A DNA stretch of 64,000 nucleotides from Kangiella koreensis DSM 16069 (GTDB lineage Bacteria; Pseudomonadota; Gammaproteobacteria; Enterobacterales; Kangiellaceae). Where the stretch lies: NCBI RefSeq assembly GCF_000024085.1, contig NC_013166.1, positions 1,798,001 to 1,862,000 of the forward strand, written 5' to 3'. The notes beneath the pieces are model-generated. The model was not told the DNA's origin. It did not search any database and saw only the letters and a program-made list of their open reading frames with translations. Below, piece by piece: positions 29,833 to 39,718 of this stretch (within the stretch, counting starts at the first letter, position 1; each line of letters starts with the position of its first letter). A program made the translations under genes and the position numbers.

Positions 29833-29856
29833 TCGCTGAAATTTTCTTAAACTCAA

Positions 29857-29894
29857 TAAAAAAGCCAAAAGCAATTATGCCTTTGGCTTTTTTT
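29857..29894. terminator. Bidirectional terminator between the purM unit and dcd
   Basis: The arms AAAGCCAAA / TTTGGCTTT flank a short loop, with As to the left and a seven-T run to the right, between convergent units. Confidence 0.85.
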
Positions 29895-29914
29895 GTTTTG
29901 GACTAAACTCTTGC

Positions 29915-30481
29915 CTAGGTTTTTGGAAGAGTAACCCCACGTTGTCCCTGATACTTGCCTCCGCGATCTTTATATGAGGTTTCGCACACTTCGTCTGACT
30001 CGTAGAACAGCATCTGCGCCACACCTTCATTAGCATAAATTTTCGCAGGAAGTGGTGTAGTGTTGGAGAACTCGAGTGTTACATGCCCTTCCCACTCAGG
30101 CTCAAGTGGCGTCACGTTAACGATAATACCGCAGCGTGCGTAAGTCGATTTACCCAAACAAATGGTTAAGACATTTCGTGGAATACGGAAATACTCAATC
30201 GTGCGTGCCAGTGCAAAGGAGTTGGGTGGAATAATACAAACATCGCTTTTCACATCAACAAAGCTGTTTTGATCAAAGGCTTTCGGATCAACAATCGCGG
30301 AGTTAATGTTCGTGAAAATCTTAAACTCGTCAGAGCAACGCACGTCATAGCCATAGCTTGAAGTACCATAAGACACAATACGGTTATCGCCATTGTAACG
30401 AACCTGTCCAGGCTCAAACGGTTCAATCATCCCATCGCTCTCCGCCATTCTGCGGATCCACTTATCAGCTTTAATTGTCAT
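29915..30481 (-). CDS. dcd: dCTP deaminase
   Basis: Dcd deaminates dCTP to dUTP for thymidylate synthesis. The 188-residue trimer-forming protein has the conserved [23 protein letters not shown] block with catalytic Glu (about 110-135) and the C-terminal [12 protein letters not shown] that closes on the nucleotide. The length matches the E. coli monofunctional form. It follows apbC on the minus strand with a 76-base gap. Confidence 0.96.
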   Translation of the reverse strand: MTIKADKWIRRMAESDGMIEPFEPGQVRYNGDNRIVSYGTSSYGYDVRCSDEFKIFTNINSAIVDPKAFDQNSFVDVKSDVCIIPPNSFALARTIEYFRIPRNVLTICLGKSTYARCGIIVNVTPLEPEWEGHVTLEFSNTTPLPAKIYANEGVAQMLFYESDEVCETSYKDRGGKYQGQRGVTLPKT

Positions 30482-30557
30482 AGTCGTTTCTCTTTAATTT
30501 CTAATTATTGCTTAATATTGCTCTTAACATTACTGTATCAATATTAAGTGTTTTCAA

Positions 30558-31646
30558 TCAGTTGTTATCAATTGTGATTGTTGGAAAGTCTGCTCTAAAC
30601 TCTTTCTCTTGTAACGATAATTTAGCAGCAATGCGTTGCGCTATGTCAAGATACAGGTGACTTTCTGCAGTTGATGGGTCGGCAACCACGGTCGGCTTAC
30701 CACTATCAGCCTGCTCACGAATGGTTAAAGCTAATGGCAAACTGCCCAATAGCTCAACACCAATCTCCTGCGCCAACTTGTCTCCACCACCAGCGCCAAA
30801 AATATGTTCCTGATGACCGCAATTTGAGCAGGTATGCATTGCCATATTTTCAACCACACCTAAAACCGGTACTGAAACCTTGTTAAACATAGTCACCGCT
30901 TTGCGTGCATCGGCCAGTGCAATATCTTGCGGCGTAGTAACCACAACCGCTGCTGTAACAGGGATTTTCTGTGCCATGGTCAATTGAATATCTCCAGTGC
31001 CCGGCGGCAAGTCGATAATCAAGTAATCAAGATCACGCCATTGGGTATCGTTAATCAATTGTTGAAGCGCACCACTGGCCATTGGGCCACGCCACACCAT
31101 AGCTTGCTCAGGCTTGACCAGGTAGCCAATCGACATGGACTGCAGGCCATGATTTTCAACTGGCAGAATGGTCTTCTTATCGGTACTTTCCGGGTGCTTG
31201 CCCTGCAATCCGAGCATAATCGGAATGCTTGGCCCATAGATATCTGCATCTAAAATGCCAACATTAGCGCCCAAATGACTTAAAGCTAACGCCAAGTTGA
31301 CGGAAGTTGTCGATTTCCCAACACCGCCCTTACCAGACGCCACCGCGATAATATTCTTAATATCAGGCATGGCTTGCACTTTAGCCGGATGAGCGTGGGC
31401 TTCTACCCGCCAGGAAACCTTAACTTGAGGTTTAATCTCGGGAAACTGAGCTTTGAGGTATTCAGTGACTTCACGCTCTAATTCTTGCTGATAATTACCC
31501 ATTGGAAAGCCCAATTTAATGGTCAAAGTAACCTTATCACCATCAATATCGGTCTTTTTTAGTGCATTAGCGCTGATTAAATCGGTATTCAATTGACTGA
31601 GCTTGAGTTGGCTCAGGGCATCGTGGATCTGCTGTTCAGTGAGCAT
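30558..31646 (-). CDS. apbC: Fe-S cluster carrier ATPase ApbC/Mrp
   Basis: ApbC/Mrp is a P-loop protein that binds and transfers Fe-S clusters. It has an N-terminal MIP18-like domain (about 1-85), then the deviant Walker A ASGKGGVGKSTTS near 103-115, and the cluster-bridging CxxC in MHTCSNCGHQEHIFGAGGG near 270. The 362 residues is a normal length for the two-domain bacterial form. It is divergent from metG, the usual gammaproteobacterial arrangement. Confidence 0.95.
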   Translation of the reverse strand: MLTEQQIHDALSQLKLSQLNTDLISANALKKTDIDGDKVTLTIKLGFPMGNYQQELEREVTEYLKAQFPEIKPQVKVSWRVEAHAHPAKVQAMPDIKNIIAVASGKGGVGKSTTSVNLALALSHLGANVGILDADIYGPSIPIMLGLQGKHPESTDKKTILPVENHGLQSMSIGYLVKPEQAMVWRGPMASGALQQLINDTQWRDLDYLIIDLPPGTGDIQLTMAQKIPVTAAVVVTTPQDIALADARKAVTMFNKVSVPVLGVVENMAMHTCSNCGHQEHIFGAGGGDKLAQEIGVELLGSLPLALTIREQADSGKPTVVADPSTAESHLYLDIAQRIAAKLSLQEKEFRADFPTITIDNN

Positions 31647-31825
31647 TCTGCTGATCTGTCCGGCTTATTTGAAAAAGTGGTTCAAAGTCTAAGTCTTTTA
31701 GGCCCGAAAACCAAGCCAGATCATGATATTTGGACGAATTAGTTAATGAAAATTTGACCCAAAACAAGTAGTATTCACGGCTAAGTAAATGATCCACAAA
31801 ACTAATTTCAGGACTCTATTTCAAT

Positions 31826-33850
31826 ATGAGCTCACAACGCAAAATTCTTGTTACCAGCGCCCTTCCCTATGCCAATGGCGATATCCATATTGGTCACCTG
31901 CTGGAATATGTGCAAACCGACATTTGGGTTCGCTTCCAGAAGTCTCGTGGACACCAGTGTATCTATGTCTGTGCTGACGATACCCATGGCACCCCGGTCA
32001 TGCTGCGCGCACAAAAAGAAGGCAAGACACCGGAAGACTTTATTAAAGAAAGTCATCAGGCGCACGAACAGGACTTTGCTGACTGTCTGATTGGTTTTGA
32101 TAATTTTCACAGCACCCACAGCCCAGAATCGAAAGAACTGACTCAAGGCATATACCTCAAGCTGAAAGAAAATGGTCATATCAGCTCTAAAACCATCAAC
32201 CAGTTATTCGACCCAGAGAAGGAAATGTTCCTACCGGATCGCTTCGTAAAAGGCACTTGCCCAAAATGTGGCTCGGAAGACCAATACGGCGACAACTGCG
32301 ATGCATGCGGTGCAACCTATAGCCCGACGGAACTAAAAAATCCAAAATCAGCAGTATCCGGCGCAACGCCAATCCTTAAAGAGTCAGAGCATTTTTTCTT
32401 TGACCTGAAAGGCTTCGAAGGCTTCTTGCGCGAATGGTTAGGCGCCGACGGACACGTTCAATCAGAAGTACAGAACAAAATGAACGAATGGCTGGATGAT
32501 TTGCGCCAATGGGATATTTCTCGCGATGCGCCCTACTTCGGATGGGAAATTCCAGGCGAGAAAGGCAAATACTTCTACGTCTGGCTGGATGCCCCGATTG
32601 GTTACATGGCCAGCTTCAAAAACTTGTGTGACAAGCGCGATGATTTGAATTTTGATGAATTCTGGGGTAAAGACAGCGACGCCGAGGTTTATCACTTCAT
32701 CGGTAAAGACATTATTTATTTCCACACCCTGTTCTGGCCATCGGTTTTAGATGGCGCAGGCTACCGCACACCAAGTGCAGTTTGGGCGCACGGTTTTGTA
32801 ACCGTTAATGGTCAGAAGATGTCGAAATCTAAAGGCACCTTCATCAAGGCGCGTACTTACCTGAATCACTTCCGTCCCGAGTTTTTACGTTATTACTACG
32901 CAGCGAAACTATCGAATCGCATTGATGACTTCGACTTAAATCTCGAAGACTTCGTCCAGCGTGTTAATTCCGACTTGGTTGGAAAATTAGTCAATATCGC
33001 CAGCCGCTGCGCAGGCTTTATCACCAAACAGTTCGATAGCAATTTAAGCGACAGCATCATTGAGCCGGAACTTATCAAGCAATTCACTGAAGCATCAGAT
33101 GAATTAGCTCAGCATTATGAGAACCGTGACTTTGGTCGCGCAGTTAAGCACATCATGGCGCTGGCCGACAAAGCCAATGCATACATCGCCAATGAAGAGC
33201 CGTGGAATCTGGTCAAGAATGATGAGACTAAAGAGCGTGCCCATCAGGTGTGCAGTCTTGGCATCAATATGTTTAAAATTCTGACCGCTTACCTTGCCCC
33301 CGTGCTTCCAGAGTTAGCGGGTAAAGTGCAAGACTTCTTAAAGCTAGACAGCTTGAAGTGGGCAAGCGCACAAGACGTTTTAACCGGGCACGAAATCAAT
33401 AAATTCAAACCAATGATGCAACGCATCGATATGAAACAGGTCGAAGCTATGATTGAAGATTCGAAAGAAGATTTGGAAGCTGAAGTAAAACCTGAAGCAC
33501 AGTTAGATGATCCGATTAAGGACGAAATCCAGTTCGGTGATTTTGATAAGATTGATTTACGTATCGCCAAAATCGCCAAAGCAGAGCACGTGGAAGGTGC
33601 GGATAAATTACTTAAGCTACAACTGGACTTAGGCAATGGCGTTACCAAGCAAGTTTTTGCCGGCATTAAAGCCGCCTACGATCCAGCGGATTTACAAGGT
33701 AAACTAACCGTGATGGTCGCCAACCTTGCGCCACGCAAGATGAAGTTTGGTATGTCGGAAGGCATGGTATTGGCAGCTGGCCCAGGCGGCAAAGATCTCT
33801 GGATCTTGAATCCCGATGAAGGTGCTCAGCCAGGCATGCGTGTAAAATAA
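31826..33850 (+). CDS. metG: Methionyl-tRNA synthetase
   Basis: This class I synthetase charges tRNA-Met. HIGH is at residues 21-24 ([15 protein letters not shown]) and KMSKS near 331 ([11 protein letters not shown]). A zinc knuckle runs [18 protein letters not shown] near 145-160. The last 105 residues are a Trbp111/EMAP-type tRNA-binding dimerisation domain ([23 protein letters not shown]), as in E. coli MetG. At 674 residues the length is normal. It is divergent from apbC. Confidence 0.98.
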   Translation: MSSQRKILVTSALPYANGDIHIGHLLEYVQTDIWVRFQKSRGHQCIYVCADDTHGTPVMLRAQKEGKTPEDFIKESHQAHEQDFADCLIGFDNFHSTHSPESKELTQGIYLKLKENGHISSKTINQLFDPEKEMFLPDRFVKGTCPKCGSEDQYGDNCDACGATYSPTELKNPKSAVSGATPILKESEHFFFDLKGFEGFLREWLGADGHVQSEVQNKMNEWLDDLRQWDISRDAPYFGWEIPGEKGKYFYVWLDAPIGYMASFKNLCDKRDDLNFDEFWGKDSDAEVYHFIGKDIIYFHTLFWPSVLDGAGYRTPSAVWAHGFVTVNGQKMSKSKGTFIKARTYLNHFRPEFLRYYYAAKLSNRIDDFDLNLEDFVQRVNSDLVGKLVNIASRCAGFITKQFDSNLSDSIIEPELIKQFTEASDELAQHYENRDFGRAVKHIMALADKANAYIANEEPWNLVKNDETKERAHQVCSLGINMFKILTAYLAPVLPELAGKVQDFLKLDSLKWASAQDVLTGHEINKFKPMMQRIDMKQVEAMIEDSKEDLEAEVKPEAQLDDPIKDEIQFGDFDKIDLRIAKIAKAEHVEGADKLLKLQLDLGNGVTKQVFAGIKAAYDPADLQGKLTVMVANLAPRKMKFGMSEGMVLAAGPGGKDLWILNPDEGAQPGMRVK

Positions 33851-33889
33851 CGAGAGTAAAGTAGCGCAAGAAAAATAGCAGGATTAATC

Positions 33890-34426
33890 ATGACAGTACC
33901 CGCAACAGAAGCAGTGCAAACTGCTGAGACACAAGAAATAGTCACCACCTTTGCCAGCTATGGTTCAACCTGGGCCATCTACATTGGACTGGTTTTGCTG
34001 ATGATTGGCATCATTTGGTACGCCATACGTAAATGGCACTTCGCCATTAAATGGTTTATTGCATCGGTCATTCTGGCGGGAGCATTAACACCAGGCCATC
34101 CGGTGGATTATGCCGAAACCTACTCACCGTTAGTATTGAATTCAGTAGTATTGCTATTTGATGGTGATAGCGCAGGATTTATGGCAGGCATAAAAACCAT
34201 AATTTGGGTATTTGTCACCGTTTTCTTAGTTGGACTGGCTGCCTGGTTCGGCTTTAAATTTTGGCGTAAGAAACAAGGTCAAAGTAATAATAAATCGGCT
34301 ACTTCAAAGCCCGCTGAAAAGAGAATGGCAACTCCAGTAGAGCCAACTCTTGGTGATGAAGACTCAGTTACCGAAGAAAGTTCTGACAGCCCAACTGATA
34401 ATCCAACGAACCCAGAAAAGAGCTAA
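33890..34426 (+). CDS. Membrane protein of unknown function downstream of metG
   Basis: The 178-residue protein has three hydrophobic helices (about 25-45, 53-68, 103-123) and a hydrophilic, Ser/Thr/Pro-rich acidic C-terminal tail of 45 residues. No domain is recognised. It lies 39 bases after metG and may be cotranscribed. The low-complexity tail suggests a soluble flexible end. Confidence 0.7.
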   Translation: MTVPATEAVQTAETQEIVTTFASYGSTWAIYIGLVLLMIGIIWYAIRKWHFAIKWFIASVILAGALTPGHPVDYAETYSPLVLNSVVLLFDGDSAGFMAGIKTIIWVFVTVFLVGLAAWFGFKFWRKKQGQSNNKSATSKPAEKRMATPVEPTLGDEDSVTEESSDSPTDNPTNPEKS

Positions 34427-34445
34427 CCTCCTTCCCTCAGATTTA

Positions 34446-34468
34446 AAGGGCGAGCACCGCTCGCCCTT
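34446..34468. terminator. Strong hairpin after the metG unit
   Basis: A perfect 10-base stem AAGGGCGAGC / GCTCGCCCTT has an ACC loop, 20 bases after a stop codon. The T-run is poor (TTATCCTTA). It resembles the GGGGCGACC-type repeats seen around 41.6 and 45.0 kb and may be a repeat working as a terminator. Confidence 0.55.
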
Positions 34469-34508
34469 ATCCTTAATCCCAACTCCGGCTCGCTGCTCAA
34501 ATCTGTAC

Positions 34509-34528
34509 GGACAAGTCATGACTTGTCC
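34509..34528. repeat. 20-base perfect palindrome, copy 1
   Basis: GGACAAGTCATGACTTGTCC is its own reverse complement. An identical copy occurs about 7.3 kb away; both are intergenic and next to other short palindromes. Confidence 0.85.
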
Positions 34529-34565
34529 CTACTCCTTACTCAAACATATGCACTAGGGATATAGG

Positions 34566-35525
34566 CTAAGGGTAATCACGAATGATGCCACTTAGGTGAC
34601 TTTGTTGACCGCCTAAAACGAGGCTCTGTTTTGCAATAGGAACCGGTTTAGCCAATAACTTCCCTTCGCGTTCAAGTTCATCGACATAATGCACCATCCA
34701 TTCAATAGCAGGACATAACCGAGGGTACTGCTCTTTGTCCCACCAATTATCCAAAGCTTTATTGAGTCGCTTTTCATTTGGAAACTTTCGCATTGGTATC
34801 AAGGAGTATTCCAACCAGCCTTTTTTAGGTTTGAAGTCCTCTGGGATGTCAATTTTCCCTTCTATGAACCTTTCAATTAAAGAGTGAATTTCTCTGTTTT
34901 GCCCTTCGAACTGAGGGTAATAAAGACCGAGTCTAAGTTTAAGGCCTTTGCGAAGCTTACCCTTTTTTGTGTGAGTTTTACCCGGTCGGTACAGATGGAT
35001 AATCAATGGACCTGGAGCACGCTCCATTGATGCGGAGTATTGTGGAAACTCAGGTTGAAGTTGATCAAAACGTGCAGCATACAAGCGAAACCAGTGTCGG
35101 GTAAAAATGAGCTGCCGTTTCCTATCCACCCGAACAGGTGTACCCACGGGCCAGAATAAAATGAACAACCATGGGAGAAGCGTCACTGCCATACTGCCGT
35201 AGATAAAAGCAAATCGGTTGTAATACCTCGGCAATTGCTCCTCATAAAAAACTTCAAAAGGATCCATTTTGTCTCCAAGCTCTTCATAAACATCTACAAG
35301 GTGGTTATAGTGACTTCTTATACGCTCCTCGTAATTGAAAACTTCATTACGCTTATTAATATACTCTTCATCAAAAAAGTTATAGAAAATAAATGGAATG
35401 GCCAAGACAGCACCTATTAAATATAAGTTCAGACGCTGAAACAGTACCGTAAAGCGCTTGATCTCAAAAATATCATTCGAAACTACTCTTACCGACCCGT
35501 TTAGGATATTAAATCTATTCAACAT
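34566..35525 (-). CDS. Putative membrane immunity protein of a type VI effector module
   Basis: The 319-residue protein is not a family I can name. It has two hydrophobic helices (about 31-50 and 108-130) separated by an acidic, aromatic extracytoplasmic-type loop, and a large basic cytosolic C-terminal part with WFRLYAARFDQLQPEFP. It is encoded 6 bases after the VasX-like effector gene in the same operon. In VasX-type systems the downstream membrane protein neutralises the pore former, and that role is inferred here from position and topology only. Confidence 0.6.
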   Translation of the reverse strand: MLNRFNILNGSVRVVSNDIFEIKRFTVLFQRLNLYLIGAVLAIPFIFYNFFDEEYINKRNEVFNYEERIRSHYNHLVDVYEELGDKMDPFEVFYEEQLPRYYNRFAFIYGSMAVTLLPWLFILFWPVGTPVRVDRKRQLIFTRHWFRLYAARFDQLQPEFPQYSASMERAPGPLIIHLYRPGKTHTKKGKLRKGLKLRLGLYYPQFEGQNREIHSLIERFIEGKIDIPEDFKPKKGWLEYSLIPMRKFPNEKRLNKALDNWWDKEQYPRLCPAIEWMVHYVDELEREGKLLAKPVPIAKQSLVLGGQQSHLSGIIRDYP

Positions 35526-35531
35526 CTAGTT

Positions 35532-38390
35532 TTACCTTTCATATTCATGTTTCCACATCCAGAAGCTTTGATCAGATTTAAATATCTGATGATCATTAAG
35601 CATAAATTTCTTGCCATCCGGATCAATATATTCAATATCAACTTTCACCACTGGTAAGTTCTTCCAAGCTTGTTGAGATAAGTCAACAATGACAATTCGT
35701 GAACCGGGCTGATACTGATATTGTTTAGCAAGATGTACCTGCCTAACAGTTTCACCACCATGTCTATCCATACTGAGTAATACCAGCTCCTCTCTAACTC
35801 TAATATTTAATGTGAATTGACTTGCTGCGACTGGAGTTCTAGGAAGAACAACTTCAAACTGCCGCCCTTTTCTAGATATATTCTGAACCTTTATCCCAAG
35901 AAACAAATTCTCAAAAGATTTCATTTCTTTATTAAAATGATCCAGCATAGTTTGATAACTAGCTTTGTCAGGATAGGCAAGGATTGTGGACTCTTTAATT
36001 AATCTATCGAGCTTAGCCCTATCCTTACCTTCCCCCCAATAATAATCTGACTTACCCCAAAAGCAATTATATGCCCAGTCTTCTATTGGGTTTAAAGTTC
36101 CAAAATATTCCAGAATTATGCCTGTTATAACCAGTATCACACCAACTATTGCTCCGACAGGACCAAGCACGGTAGTGAGCATCAAAGCTACCGAGCCAAC
36201 TGCAGCTAGAGCATTGCCCCAGCCTTTGGCTTTTCTGTCGGTTCTAAAACCGTCATATGCCATAAAGGAAGTCAGTAAGATTCCAGCTATGCCTAAAGCC
36301 TTACCAGCAAACTTAGATACCTGCGCGCCTGAAATGGCACCAGCCCTGGCTCTGCTGACATTAACACCACTACGAGTCAAAAGGCCGCTCTTGTTAAATT
36401 CCTTATAAACATTATTAACAATACTTTTAGAGGCTATCTGGCGAAACTGGCCATTGGCAAATACTCTTCGACATTCATAGACATCATTTACCGAGGAACC
36501 AACAGCAACGATAAGATTAATATAAAAATTTTCACCGATTCGACCTAGCGTTGTTCCGGCGCTGCTTTTGTCACGGTTCTCTAGAATATCAAATGCTGAG
36601 TAGAGATTAAGAAAAACGGATAGGCCAGCTAGCTTTTGCTGCGATACGCCAACCTCTCCTGCTCTTTTATCAAATCCCGCGGCAGGAACAAGCTCTCCCT
36701 CAAGCTGAATGTAAGTCATATCAACAGTTGAAGTTCTATTGCCAGAAGAAACAGTAATGCCTTGTTGAGCCTCTATGCTCGCAGCACCTCCTCTTTGAGA
36801 AAAGTTAGCACTAGCAGCATCCACATGACTGGTATCTGGAATAAAGCCTGATTCAAAAACCTTCTTAACGTCATCAATGGTTAAGGGACGCTTACTAAAA
36901 CCTTTAACATCATACAATTCATTTAAGACACTCATGAAATTCGGATTGTTATAATGCAGTCTTAACTTGGCAAATTCTGGACCGTTGACTAGTAAGAATG
37001 AATCAAAGGCCTCAAAAGCTTTTAAAGAATAACTTAACCTTTCTTGTGCCCCAACTTTTACTGCAAGAGCTACTTTTGCCCACTGCGAAATAAGCCCTTC
37101 ATAAATATTAGCTACCGCTTTATTTCCCTGTTCACGTTTTGAAATAGTCGCTTCAAGATATTGAGATCCTTGAACCGAATTCCCCACACCTTCATACAAC
37201 TGGGACAATAGTCCTGTGCAATATACTAAAAGTTCACAATCATATTCATCACCAGTCCCGCTGATCAACTCCAAGGTTTGCTTCAGCTGATGATGAATAG
37301 AGTAATCCATTTTATGAGCAACACTTTGTTTATGAGTTGCATATAAATTATTTGCTACAGCATCAAACTCCTCAGATTGATTGATATAACTTCGCCACAT
37401 ACTTTGATCTTGTACAATATCGTCATTAAAAAACTTCTTTAAATAATTAGCATCATCAACGACATCATAAATTTGCTCTACGGCCCGAGCTGTTACCAGT
37501 GGATATTGATATTCTGCATTATAAATCGTCCGCTCATTATCATTCTTATGAATGCGCTCATTAATATCCAGCACTCGGCCTATTGGATCGTGAAGTGCAA
37601 TGATGCGGGCACACTCCAGCTCTTTAATACCACTGAGCACATCCTCCGAGTCTTGTGGGAAAATGCCGGTATGTGCATCGGCATAATTAGGGATGAATGA
37701 AATGTCTGAGAACAAATCCTTTTTAAAGTCGACTACATGATGTTCTAGCTCTGACATTGGCATGGAGAAGTCTGTTCGTTGTGGCGCTAAATCAATCGGC
37801 ACCATCAGAGTCTTGCGGAAACTTGCGTCGACTTCTGCTCTTTCAAAAAACTTGGCTGGCCAACGGTGTTCGCTGTAGGCGATTTCTATTTTAGTGACTT
37901 GTTTAGGCACATAGACATAGGGATAGATTTTGGAATCGTTAAAGCCCCAACGTCCTGCTGCATAACCGTCTAACCAGCTGTATTGTCTAAATGAATAATC
38001 AAGTCCAACATACGGATCCGTATCAGGATTACGGATCGAAAATGGAATGGAACCATAGTCTTCTAAGACATGAGAATTAAAATCATCGAGCTGCGTTTGG
38101 TAACGAAACACCATCCAGTAACCATTGCTGGTTTCAGTTCTGCTATCTTCATCTTCAATTTGATTTGGTACAAAAATATAGACGTAACCTTGACGAATGC
38201 GGCGAAGCTCATGATCGCCGGTATTAATGATGCTGCTTTCCTGACAGATAGCTCGCGGAGACTTGGACAGTTCGTTCAACACGCTGGGCTTTATAGCAAA
38301 ACGTGTTGGGAATATCGGTCGAATACCTTTTTCACAAGGCAGTATTGGATCAGTAGCAGATTGTGTCGCAGAGAATTGTTCACGTCCCAT
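35532..38390 (-). CDS. VasX-like putative pore-forming type VI secretion effector
   Basis: The 952-residue protein has a VasX-type N-terminal region: KGIRPIFPTRFAI near 21-33 and LRRIRQGYVYIFVP near 62-75, then aromatic beta-rich segments to about 190. A long helical middle follows. Near residues 690-765 there are three closely spaced hydrophobic helices (GIAGILLTSFMAYDGF, GSVALMLTTVLGPVGAIVGV, VILVITGIILEYFG). These are followed by the motif CFWGKSDYYWGEG and a beta-rich C-terminus of about 165 residues. Hydrophobic helices of this kind fit membrane-disrupting effectors. It is encoded 5 bases after its DUF4123 partner. No VgrG, PAAR or Hcp is in the window. Confidence 0.78.
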   Translation of the reverse strand: MGREQFSATQSATDPILPCEKGIRPIFPTRFAIKPSVLNELSKSPRAICQESSIINTGDHELRRIRQGYVYIFVPNQIEDEDSRTETSNGYWMVFRYQTQLDDFNSHVLEDYGSIPFSIRNPDTDPYVGLDYSFRQYSWLDGYAAGRWGFNDSKIYPYVYVPKQVTKIEIAYSEHRWPAKFFERAEVDASFRKTLMVPIDLAPQRTDFSMPMSELEHHVVDFKKDLFSDISFIPNYADAHTGIFPQDSEDVLSGIKELECARIIALHDPIGRVLDINERIHKNDNERTIYNAEYQYPLVTARAVEQIYDVVDDANYLKKFFNDDIVQDQSMWRSYINQSEEFDAVANNLYATHKQSVAHKMDYSIHHQLKQTLELISGTGDEYDCELLVYCTGLLSQLYEGVGNSVQGSQYLEATISKREQGNKAVANIYEGLISQWAKVALAVKVGAQERLSYSLKAFEAFDSFLLVNGPEFAKLRLHYNNPNFMSVLNELYDVKGFSKRPLTIDDVKKVFESGFIPDTSHVDAASANFSQRGGAASIEAQQGITVSSGNRTSTVDMTYIQLEGELVPAAGFDKRAGEVGVSQQKLAGLSVFLNLYSAFDILENRDKSSAGTTLGRIGENFYINLIVAVGSSVNDVYECRRVFANGQFRQIASKSIVNNVYKEFNKSGLLTRSGVNVSRARAGAISGAQVSKFAGKALGIAGILLTSFMAYDGFRTDRKAKGWGNALAAVGSVALMLTTVLGPVGAIVGVILVITGIILEYFGTLNPIEDWAYNCFWGKSDYYWGEGKDRAKLDRLIKESTILAYPDKASYQTMLDHFNKEMKSFENLFLGIKVQNISRKGRQFEVVLPRTPVAASQFTLNIRVREELVLLSMDRHGGETVRQVHLAKQYQYQPGSRIVIVDLSQQAWKNLPVVKVDIEYIDPDGKKFMLNDHQIFKSDQSFWMWKHEYER

Positions 38391-38395
38391 GTTAA

Positions 38396-39568
38396 TTATT
38401 CTTCCTGTTGATTCATGCGATAGGTGTTGATGGCGTTGAGTAATATTTGCTGCAGCTCTTTGGCTTTTTCTACATCAGAGTCGTCTTTTGCAGCCAGGTA
38501 GTCGTTAACCTCAGCCAAATCCAGTTCAAAGTGATGCGCTAGTGCGTGGCTATAAGCGTAATCATAAATGGCTCTTTCTGTGGTGTAATCATGGCGTAAT
38601 GCCTCTTCACACCAGCCTCCCACTAATTGTCGTTCTAGCTTGCTCTGGAGAAACGGCTCTTCAGATAGTTCTTGTTGCAAGGATTGATAGATTGCTTTTT
38701 TGGTACGCTGCCAGCGACTTTGTTGCATCCAGCCAAGTTCTACCTTGGTCAGGCCTATGGGGCTATGATCATTGAGCTGCTCATAATTCTTTGCTTCTAT
38801 CCGTGTAAAGCTTTGTCCTGCATCGGCCTCAAAGATCAGTGACTGAATCAGAGGCTTACCCTGCTTTATACCAAACCATTTTGCGATTCTAACGCCATCA
38901 TTCTCCATCCAGCGAAAATAGTCCTGTGCCACACGAGGATCATAAAAGCGAAAGAAAAACCACTGGTCTTGTTCGTCTTTTAGTTTGATAAATTTTTTGC
39001 AGTGACGGGCGACTGTATTTAAGTCGGCATAACTATGCAGGAAGATTCCGCAGTGTTTGCCCCAATAGCGTATAAAGACATCACGATGGAAGCTCGGAAT
39101 ATCGCCCTCTTCTAACTGCTGTTGCGACAGAGTCAGGTTGATAAGGTAAGGTGCATAATCTTTGAGGTCTTTTCGCGCCTCGCCGCCAAGCAAACATAGC
39201 ACCCCCAAGTCTTCGGCTTTGGCCAAACTGAAAACGCCCTCAAGCGCAGATACCTGGGCGGCATCGAGCAATAAATAAGTCTTTAGTTGATGGTTTGGCG
39301 ATTGGTGGATAGTTGATTCATCGCCTGACGAAACTGTGAATAAAGTGTCTTTTAAGAGAGGACCAATCCAAGGCCTGTCCCAGCTAGGAGCCTTGGATTC
39401 TTCTACTGCTATTGGGCTTAACGCTTGAGTTTCAATGCTCAACATTGCTGTCTGATTATCACTATCCTGTGAAACAGCAGTATTACTTATGTCATTGATT
39501 AAATAGGTAGAACATCCTTGTTTCATAAAATCCTTTAGCTGGGTAGGCTTAACAAAAACAAGGCGCAT
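38396..39568 (-). CDS. DUF4123 type VI secretion adaptor/chaperone
   Basis: The 390-residue protein has a central DUF4123 domain at about 95-220: TYLLLDAAQVSALEGVF, later IFLHSYADLNTVARHCKK and QWFFFRFYDPRVAQDYFRWM. DUF4123 proteins (Tap-1/TEC type) load cargo effectors onto VgrG spikes. It is the first gene of the effector operon. The first 90 residues are Ser/Thr-rich with no known domain. An internal Met at residue 15 is an alternative start. Confidence 0.82.
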   Translation of the reverse strand: MRLVFVKPTQLKDFMKQGCSTYLINDISNTAVSQDSDNQTAMLSIETQALSPIAVEESKAPSWDRPWIGPLLKDTLFTVSSGDESTIHQSPNHQLKTYLLLDAAQVSALEGVFSLAKAEDLGVLCLLGGEARKDLKDYAPYLINLTLSQQQLEEGDIPSFHRDVFIRYWGKHCGIFLHSYADLNTVARHCKKFIKLKDEQDQWFFFRFYDPRVAQDYFRWMENDGVRIAKWFGIKQGKPLIQSLIFEADAGQSFTRIEAKNYEQLNDHSPIGLTKVELGWMQQSRWQRTKKAIYQSLQQELSEEPFLQSKLERQLVGGWCEEALRHDYTTERAIYDYAYSHALAHHFELDLAEVNDYLAAKDDSDVEKAKELQQILLNAINTYRMNQQEE

Positions 39569-39718
39569 TCTATAGATTTAAGGGATATCAGGTAAGACAA
39601 AGATGTAGCAAATAGTCCGCATTGCGAACTGATTCGCATATTTTTAGATATATCTTAGAATTGACGGCTTGTAAGCAATAAATATCAGAAAGCTGGCGAG
39701 CCAAGGCCCGCCAAAGAT

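Noticed and set aside
36118..36408. Plus-strand frame opposite the effector membrane helices
   Set aside because: It is the antisense of the hydrophobic helices of the real minus-strand gene, and the operon spacing supports the latter.
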